Of a stretch of DNA of 10,285 nt, positions 5,669 to 10,285 are shown in pieces. The translations under genes and the position numbers were made by a program. Origin of the DNA: an uncultured Eubacteriales bacterium (GTDB lineage Bacteria > Bacillota > Clostridia > Oscillospirales > Acutalibacteraceae); assembly GCA_934561055.1 (NCBI GenBank), contig CAKTFN010000023.1, forward strand, positions 1-10,285, in the 5' to 3' direction. Within the stretch, counting starts at the first letter, position 1. Every line of letters starts with the position of its first letter. A model generated the notes under the pieces. It did no database searches. It was not told where the DNA came from and saw nothing but the letters and a program-made list of their open reading frames with translations.

Positions 5669-8596
5669 TCATTTGCTTTTCAAAAGTTTGATTTCTTCGT
5701 CGGTCAGGTTCAGCGTTTTGATGAGGTCGTTTATGAAAAGGCCGCGCTTTTTTTCAATGATTTTGCGAAGAACCGAAACGTTGCTTTTCCAACCGTTATA
5801 GCCGAGAGATTTCCAGCGTTCGGTATGATACTTCATTTCATCGTCGATTTCGTCTATCATACCGTCAAAAATTTTCAAAAGCCGCTTTGTTGAAAACGTT
5901 GTGTTCAAATGCTCGGCGTGAATTTCAATCAGCCGCTTTCTAAACTTTTTGTTCTTGATGAGATTTTTCATAATCGTTGTGTCGAAAGCGTTTGAAACGC
6001 CGTGGCCGTAAGGGTTCAGATAATTGCTCACGGAGCTTTGCTCATACGTTGTCGGAAACAGCGCCCAGTCTGCGTCAAAGAAAATCCACCGCCATTTTGC
6101 CGTGTCTTTTTTCTCACGCCAAAAACGTATGTTTCCTGTGTCCGTGTTTGAAAAGAACGATTCGCACATCCAGTATGAAATCAGCTCGTCAATATCAATT
6201 TGCGAGCAGATATAATTATAAACGCTGTCGTTCGTGACGTCATGGGTTTTGATATAGTTCAAAAGCTTTTTGTATTCGGCGTCCGAACCGCTGTTTATAA
6301 TATTGTTGCCCTTGATTATGTCAACGTTGTCTCCGTCGATTCCGTGATGGTTTTCAAGATAATCTTCGTCAATTTTTTCGCGAAGGTCATAGATTCCGTG
6401 GTATTTTCCGTTGACATAACAGACAACGGGTTTGTAATCCATGAAATCAACGTCAACACTGCCTTTAATAACCTGCGAACAAAATGCGTCTCTGATGTGA
6501 GCAATTTCAAAATCCTGTCCGCCGTTGCGAAGAACAAGCGAGGAAAAAACGTTCACGTCGTTGTTTTCAAAAAACGGATAGCAGATTTCTCCGGGACCGT
6601 ACTTGTCACGAAGTTTAATTTCAACGCTTTTTTGTTCAAGCGCACGGCTGAACTGGCCGAAAACGGAAATTCCGGCGTCAAAGGAAACCTGAGATTTCCC
6701 GTTCGCCGTCATGTATTCAAAATTAACCGGCCGCTCCCAGTTTTTCCAGTAGTTTGCGCCCGTGTGAGGAAATTCTTCCGTATAGCCGGGTCCGTTCGCC
6801 CAAATTCCGGTTTTTGAATCATAAAGGTTGTCGTTGTCGGTAACGAGAAAAACGGTGTCAAGCTTGCTTTTTCGGCCGACGATGTATGTTGCCGTGACGG
6901 TGTCCGAAGGAACAACCCCCTCTTTGAATGCCCTTGCACGAAGAACGGTTGTTTTTTTGATTGTGATTTCTCCGCTTAAAAGCTTTGATTTTTCCGTCGG
7001 AACGCTTCCGTCAAGCGTATATCTGATTTCACCCCGTGAAGCGGTGACCGAAATTTTTTCGCCGCTTTTAACATAGGTGCTGTTTTTTGAAAAAACGGGG
7101 TTTGAAAGAGCTTTTGAAAGGCTTTTTTTCGGATTTCTTTTCCCGGGAGTATAGGCTGAAAAGTAAACGGTCGAATCATCCGAATCAACGTTTCTTCCGG
7201 CGGTGAACCCTTCCGAAAGGCGGGAATATTCAAAGCTGTCGGCAATCACGTTGTCCCCGTCCGAAAGAAAAACCGTTTCGCCATATCGGTTTAATCCGAT
7301 GTCAAAATATACCGCTTTTTCCGTTGCAACGGTTTTGTCGGCGCAGTAGATTACGCAGTATTCGCTAGGAGCAACCGTCTTTTCGGGTAAGCTTTTAAAG
7401 CTCTCCGCTTTTTTTGAGTCGGAGAGCTTGTAATTCTTAAGATTTATGCTTTTTTCGGAATTATTAAGAAGTTCAATGTAATCATAGGTTTTTCCGTCCG
7501 GAGCTTTTACGCTTGTGTTGACGGCGGCAACTTCGGTGATTACAAGTTCCTTGTTTTTCGTTTTTGCGGCACTGTCAACGCTTTCAAAAGAAACGGAGGA
7601 ATTTTTCTTTCCCGGCGTTGCTTTTGAAAAAAAGGCCGTTTTTCCGTCGGCGGTTTTTCCGCAGGAGAGGTTTGAAAAAAGTTCAAAAACTTCGGTTGAA
7701 GCAATTTCTTTTTTTTCTTTATCAAAAAGGAAAAGGCCGTTTTCTTTTCCGCTCAGCCTGAACGAAGCGTGAAGCTCGCCTTTCGGTGCGGATTTTTCAT
7801 CTTTGCCCGAAAGAAAAACGATGAGATAGCCGTTCTTTTTGATTGTCGTGCCTTCCGGAAAGCTCCATTTTTCTTTTTCCTTTTCATCATCCGAAAGGAA
7901 AAAGCCCGAAAGGTCGGCGTCGGTTTTTCCGCCGTTGAAAAGCTCAACCCAGCTGACAAAATCACCGTCGCCGTCGGTGAGCGTCTGCGTTTTTGTTGTT
8001 GAATACTCGTTGATTACAATGCTCTTTGTGCCTTCGTTCTTTTCCGAAGCGGGCACATCGTTTTTGCTTTCCGCCGAAGAATCATTTGCTTTTCCGGGAG
8101 TGGGAGCGGAAAAAATCTTTTGTTTTCCGTCTTTGTCAATTCCGAAAGAACTGTTTTCTTCAAGAATCGGAACGCTGAGGAACGAAATGAGAGAGCCGTC
8201 TTTTTCATAAAGCCTTATTCCCTCGCCGCTTTTTTTGCTGATTTTGAACGGAACGTGGAAGACACCGGTTTCGGCGTCCGCTTTAAAAGTTCCGTCCGCA
8301 AAAATGACGAGATATTCGCCGCTTTTGAGAACAAAGGACGGAAAAACGAATTTTCCGCTTTTCATTCCGTCGTCCGTCAATGAAAAGCCTTCAAGGTTAA
8401 TGTCCTCGCCGGACGGGTTGCAAATTTCAATCCAGTCGGAAAAATTTCCGTTTTCGTCTTTAAAAACGGAAGTGTTCGAGCTCATGACTTCCGAGATATA
8501 AACGTTTTTCGGGACGGACCCGGAACAACCGCAAAAAAACAAAACCGGAATGAACAGAAGGAGGAAGAGCAATAAAAATTTTGATTTCTTTTTCAT
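5669..8596 (-). CDS. Surface lipoprotein: three lamin-tail domains, chitobiase-type sandwich and CotH-type kinase domain
   Basis: The start is ATG 8596 (975 aa), with AAGGAC 7 nt upstream; an in-frame TTG at 8617 overlaps the previous stop codon and lacks a better site. Residues 1-24 are a lipoprotein-type signal: KKKSK, a leucine/phenylalanine core, then F-C-G-C with C24 the likely lipidated cysteine. Three lamin-tail-like beta domains follow (about 31-171, 192-332 and 349-488). Each opens with an I/V-x-E-(V/Y) strand and a D-(W/Y)-(I/V)-E-(L/I) strand and closes with F-S-x-x-TPGK-x-N. About 504-573 resembles the chitobiase C-terminal sandwich (IRYTLDGSVPT, then LRARAFKEG). About 577-970 is a CotH-type domain: LRNGGQD 689-695, IRDAF 701-705, the G-x-Y-x-GIYDLREKID stretch 729-743, GNIRFWR 821-827 and FFDADW 839-844 with D841/D843 as likely metal ligands. 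CotH of Bacillus is a secreted protein kinase of the Fam20C-like fold; kinase activity here is inferred. It lies 17 bp after the deacylase gene, so the two are probably co-transcribed. It is probably anchored outside the membrane. The substrate is unknown. Confidence 0.92.
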   Translation of the reverse strand: MKKKSKFLLLFLLLFIPVLFFCGCSGSVPKNVYISEVMSSNTSVFKDENGNFSDWIEICNPSGEDINLEGFSLTDDGMKSGKFVFPSFVLKSGEYLVIFADGTFKADAETGVFHVPFKISKKSGEGIRLYEKDGSLISFLSVPILEENSSFGIDKDGKQKIFSAPTPGKANDSSAESKNDVPASEKNEGTKSIVINEYSTTKTQTLTDGDGDFVSWVELFNGGKTDADLSGFFLSDDEKEKEKWSFPEGTTIKKNGYLIVFLSGKDEKSAPKGELHASFRLSGKENGLFLFDKEKKEIASTEVFELFSNLSCGKTADGKTAFFSKATPGKKNSSVSFESVDSAAKTKNKELVITEVAAVNTSVKAPDGKTYDYIELLNNSEKSINLKNYKLSDSKKAESFKSLPEKTVAPSEYCVIYCADKTVATEKAVYFDIGLNRYGETVFLSDGDNVIADSFEYSRLSEGFTAGRNVDSDDSTVYFSAYTPGKRNPKKSLSKALSNPVFSKNSTYVKSGEKISVTASRGEIRYTLDGSVPTEKSKLLSGEITIKKTTVLRARAFKEGVVPSDTVTATYIVGRKSKLDTVFLVTDNDNLYDSKTGIWANGPGYTEEFPHTGANYWKNWERPVNFEYMTANGKSQVSFDAGISVFGQFSRALEQKSVEIKLRDKYGPGEICYPFFENNDVNVFSSLVLRNGGQDFEIAHIRDAFCSQVIKGSVDVDFMDYKPVVCYVNGKYHGIYDLREKIDEDYLENHHGIDGDNVDIIKGNNIINSGSDAEYKKLLNYIKTHDVTNDSVYNYICSQIDIDELISYWMCESFFSNTDTGNIRFWREKKDTAKWRWIFFDADWALFPTTYEQSSVSNYLNPYGHGVSNAFDTTIMKNLIKNKKFRKRLIEIHAEHLNTTFSTKRLLKIFDGMIDEIDDEMKYHTERWKSLGYNGWKSNVSVLRKIIEKKRGLFINDLIKTLNLTDEEIKLLKSK

Positions 8597-8603
8597 AGAA
8601 ACC

Positions 8604-8609
8604 GTCCTT
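8604..8609 (-). promoter_or_regulatory. Ribosome binding site of the CotH-type lipoprotein gene
   Basis: The minus strand reads AAGGAC, 7 nt before ATG 8596, inside the 17-bp gap behind the ybaK stop. It favours the MKKKSK start over the upstream in-frame TTG at 8617. Confidence 0.75.
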
Positions 8610-8613
8610 AAAA

Positions 8614-9096
8614 TCAAATTGTGATTTCCCGAGCCGTTGCCCGCGTGACCTTGATGAGATCGTTGGGATTGAGGATGATTTGAGTTCCGAGCGCACCGCC
8701 GCTGATGATAATTTCGTCGAACGAAAGAGCCGAGGAATCGATAACGGTCGAAAACTGCTTTTTCATTCCGATTGAAGTGCAGCCGCCTCTGATGTAACCC
8801 GTAACGGCACGAATGTCCTTAACGTGAACCATTTCAATGCTCTTTTCACCGACGGCCTTTGCGGCGGCTTTGAGCGAAAGTTCTTTTTCAATCGGAATCA
8901 CGAAAACGAAGTACTCCCCGCTTTTGCCCTTGGTAACGAGCGTTTTGAACGAGGATTCGTGCGGTTGGGAAAGCATATCGGCAATATGAACGCCGTCGAT
9001 AAATTCATCGCATTCATAATAATTGACTTTATACGGAATTTTGTTTTTGTCAAGAATACGCATTGCGTTCGTTTTTTGATTTTTGTCTTTTGCCAC
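8614..9096 (-). CDS. ybaK: YbaK/EbsC-family Cys-tRNA(Pro) deacylase
   Basis: This is a 160-residue protein, the usual length for the family. These cytoplasmic enzymes hydrolyse Cys-tRNA(Pro) formed by mistake by prolyl-tRNA synthetase, and so protect translation fidelity. The family pattern is complete: TNAMRILDKNKI at the N-terminus; SSFKTLVTKG around 48-57, where K51 corresponds to the conserved catalytic-site lysine; a VIPIEKELSLKAAAKAV stretch; TGYIRGGCTSIGMKK (99-113); and SGGALGTQIILNPNDLIKV (132-150). The start is GTG at 9096, supported by AGAGGTG 7 nt upstream. It is the first gene of a minus-strand unit and diverges from the rRNA methyltransferase gene. The CotH-type lipoprotein gene follows at 17 bp, a pairing with no obvious functional logic. 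The family also contains relatives with other tRNA specificities, so the exact substrate is inferred. Confidence 0.93.
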   Translation of the reverse strand: MAKDKNQKTNAMRILDKNKIPYKVNYYECDEFIDGVHIADMLSQPHESSFKTLVTKGKSGEYFVFVIPIEKELSLKAAAKAVGEKSIEMVHVKDIRAVTGYIRGGCTSIGMKKQFSTVIDSSALSFDEIIISGGALGTQIILNPNDLIKVTRATAREITI

Positions 9097-9103
9097 GAAA
9101 AAA

Positions 9104-9110
9104 CACCTCT
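9104..9110 (-). promoter_or_regulatory. Ribosome binding site that sets the GTG start of ybaK
   Basis: The minus strand reads AGAGGTG, 7 nt before the GTG at 9096. No ATG lies at a suitable distance. Confidence 0.75.
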
Positions 9111-9115
9111 GATGT

Positions 9116-9144
9116 TTGACTTAATGCACTATATAAGTTATAAT
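9116..9144 (+). promoter_or_regulatory. Sigma-A-type promoter for the rlmA gene
   Basis: TTGACT (9116-9121), a 17-nt spacer and TATAAT (9139-9144) match the housekeeping consensus at 5/6 and 6/6. Transcription would begin near 9151. That leaves about 170 nt of untranslated leader before the TTG at 9323. Confidence 0.8.
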
Positions 9145-9168
9145 ATCACATTGAAAGCCCGATTTCAA
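9140..9168 (-). promoter_or_regulatory. Sigma-A-type promoter for the ybaK-CotH unit
   Basis: On the minus strand TTGAAA (9168-9163), a 17-nt spacer and TATTAT (9145-9140) match the housekeeping consensus at 5/6 and 5/6. Transcription would begin near 9133, giving a leader of about 36 nt before the GTG at 9096. The -10 hexamer shares five base pairs with that of the opposite promoter. Confidence 0.7.
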
Positions 9169-9322
9169 GGAGTGGACTCAATTATTGAGCCGATACTCCG
9201 AAATACCCGAAAATTTTCAAACAGTATGTCATCCGAATGCATTTCATCATTATTAAACACATTCGGGGTCTCATCGTATTTTTATTGGGCGTTCCGAAAT
9301 ATTAAAGTCTGGAGATGTTCTT
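9151..9322 (+). promoter_or_regulatory. Long, hairpin-rich leader of the rlmA mRNA (no known riboswitch recognised)
   Basis: Three inverted repeats follow the predicted start point. The first is TTGAAA/TTTCAA (9151-9156 and 9163-9168). The second is a two-tier hairpin with GGAGT/ACTCC (9169-9173 and 9195-9199) outside and GG-CTCAA/TTGAG-CC (9174-9181 and 9185-9191, one bulged A) inside. The third is CCGAATG/CATTCGG (9233-9239 and 9260-9266). A 22-codon frame (9237-9305, ATG to TAA) starts in the 5' arm of the third hairpin and stops five bases before the GGAG of rlmA. It has no visible ribosome binding site of its own. The stretch shows no T-box or other riboswitch consensus that I recognise. 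Regulation through this leader is inferred from its length and foldability only. Confidence 0.4.
9311..9314 (+). promoter_or_regulatory. Ribosome binding site that sets the TTG start of rlmA
   Basis: GGAG lies 8 nt before the TTG at 9323. The ATG at 9341 would be 26 nt away and would begin directly at the first zinc-finger cysteine. The ATG at 9315 opens only a three-codon frame. Confidence 0.7.
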
Positions 9323-10132
9323 TTGAGCGAAAATATACTCATGTGTCCGGTTTGCAAAAAGCCGCTTTCAAAAAACGGACGGTCTTACATCTGTTCTTCC
9401 TCTCATAATTTTGACGAATCAAAGGAGGGCTATGTCAACCTTCTTTCCGGCTCGCATAAGCAGGGAGAACTCATGGGCGACAACAAAATTATGGCTCTTT
9501 CGCGCCGTGATTTTTTGAACAAAGGTTATTTTTCCGCTCTGGCCGAAGGAGTTTGTTCCGTTTTGAGGAATGAAAATTTTGAAAATCCGACCGTTCTTGA
9601 CGTTTGCTGCGGAGAGGGCTATTATTCCGAATATCTTTCAAAAAGAACTGCCTGCTCGCTTTATGGGTTTGACCTTTCAAAAAATATGGTTCGCCTTGCC
9701 GCAAAGCGAAAACTTGACGCCGTCTTTTTCGTTGCGAACCTTTCTCACATTCCGGTTTTCGACGGTTCGGTTGATTTTGCGTTTCATCTTTTTGCGCCGT
9801 TTCACGACTCGGAGTTTTCACGGATACTCAAAAAAGGCGGAGTTTTTGTGACTGCCGTTCCCGGAAAGGAGCATCTTTGGGAGCTCAAAAAAGAAATTTA
9901 TGACACCCCGTATTTCAACGACGAAAAACTTCCCGAAAGCAGTCTCACACTTGAAAAGACAATCAAAATCAGTGATACCGTTAAAATTGAAAACAACACC
10001 GACATTATGAGCCTTTTCGGAATGACGCCGTATTATTACAGAACTTCAAAAGAAGGAATTGAACGAGCCGAAAAACTTGAGTCGCTTGAAACAAAGCTTG
10101 AATTTGTTCTCGGTGTATACAGAAAAGACTGA
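9323..10132 (+). CDS. rlmA: 23S rRNA (guanine-N1)-methyltransferase, RlmA family
   Basis: This is a 269-residue protein, the usual size of RlmA enzymes. They transfer a methyl group from S-adenosylmethionine to N1 of a guanine in hairpin 35 of 23S rRNA (G745 in Gram-negative RlmA-I, G748 in Gram-positive RlmA-II), near the peptide exit tunnel and the macrolide site. The N-terminal zinc ribbon is intact: C8, C11, C24 and H28 in CPVC and CSSSH, followed by the family stretch KEGYVNLL. Next come GDNKIMALSRRDFLNKGYF (52-70), the AdoMet motif VLDVCCGEGYY (91-101), the acidic residue of motif II in YGFDLSK (D117), and FAPFHDSEFSRILKKGG (157-173). By phylum this is more likely the G748-type (RlmA-II/TlrB-like), but the sequence alone does not prove it. 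The start is TTG, chosen from the GGAG 8 nt upstream. The gene diverges from ybaK. I see no clear terminator between its stop and the tRNA promoter. Confidence 0.93.
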   Translation: MSENILMCPVCKKPLSKNGRSYICSSSHNFDESKEGYVNLLSGSHKQGELMGDNKIMALSRRDFLNKGYFSALAEGVCSVLRNENFENPTVLDVCCGEGYYSEYLSKRTACSLYGFDLSKNMVRLAAKRKLDAVFFVANLSHIPVFDGSVDFAFHLFAPFHDSEFSRILKKGGVFVTAVPGKEHLWELKKEIYDTPYFNDEKLPESSLTLEKTIKISDTVKIENNTDIMSLFGMTPYYYRTSKEGIERAEKLESLETKLEFVLGVYRKD

Positions 10133-10160
10133 AAAAAGATTAAAAAAGTTACAAAAAGAC

Positions 10161-10189
10161 TTGACATTTTTGTGTTCTCTTATTATAAT
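10161..10189 (+). promoter_or_regulatory. Perfect-consensus promoter of the tRNA-Ala gene
   Basis: TTGACA (10161-10166), a 17-nt spacer and TATAAT (10184-10189) match the housekeeping consensus at all twelve positions. The start point would be near 10196, about 15 nt before the mature tRNA. Confidence 0.93.
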
Positions 10190-10210
10190 ATCCAAGTACT
10201 TGAAACATTT

Positions 10211-10285
<75 letters not shown>

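Noticed and set aside
6200..6817. 205-codon open frame on the + strand inside the CotH-type gene
   Set aside because: It runs antisense to well-recognised CotH motifs, has no ribosome binding site, and its product (long V/F/N-rich runs) looks like a mirror of the real coding frame.
9169..9200. T-box or other known riboswitch in the rlmA leader
   Set aside because: The T-box core and a terminator/antiterminator pair are absent, and I recognise no other riboswitch consensus. It is kept only as an unassigned structured leader.
8824..9408. 194-codon open frame on the + strand spanning ybaK, the intergenic region and the start of rlmA
   Set aside because: It is antisense to ybaK and out of frame with rlmA, both firmly identified. 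The internal ATG at 9226 has no ribosome binding site.

Overview
The window looks like chromosomal DNA from a Gram-positive, gut-type Clostridia (Oscillospiraceae/Ruminococcaceae-like) bacterium. The evidence is moderately A+T-rich DNA, strong AGGAG-type ribosome binding sites, GTG and TTG starts, near-consensus sigma-A promoters in A/T-rich gaps, and a signal peptide of the MKK-ILSVILSVLMIVSTFSA type common in that group. This placement is inferred from style; no taxonomic marker is present. There are no mobile elements, CRISPR arrays or broken genes.

Layout. (1) Bases 5-247 (+): a small two-helix membrane protein cut close to the window edge, followed by a rho-independent terminator. (2) Convergent to it, 395-5293 (-): a giant secreted protein of 1,632 residues with its own terminator. 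I recognise no named domain in it, but its C-terminal 60% contains two diverged copies of a long helical module. (3) 5294-5668: an A/T-rich gap holding the upstream region of the giant gene and the terminator of the next unit. (4) 5669-8596 (-): a predicted surface lipoprotein with three lamin-tail domains, a chitobiase-type beta-sandwich and a CotH-type protein kinase domain. It sits 17 bp behind (5) 8614-9096 (-): a YbaK/EbsC-family Cys-tRNA deacylase with a GTG start. Genes 4 and 5 probably form one transcript. (6) 9097-9322: a divergent intergenic region with two promoters whose -10 hexamers overlap almost completely, plus a long, hairpin-rich leader on the + side. (7) 9323-10132 (+): an RlmA-family 23S rRNA guanine-N1 methyltransferase with a TTG start. 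(8) 10211-10285 (+): tRNA-Ala(GGC) behind a perfect TTGACA-17-TATAAT promoter, ending at the window edge.

How the genes relate. The rightmost genes are translation-related: the tRNA-proofreading deacylase and the rRNA methyltransferase diverge from one control region, and a tRNA gene follows. The centre and left are surface-related: a secreted kinase-like lipoprotein and a giant exported protein, on the same strand but separated by a terminator. Whether the kinase-like lipoprotein acts on the giant protein is speculation. The points most worth following up are the duplicated module in the giant protein, the architecture of the CotH-type lipoprotein, the overlapping divergent promoters, and the structured leader of the methyltransferase gene.
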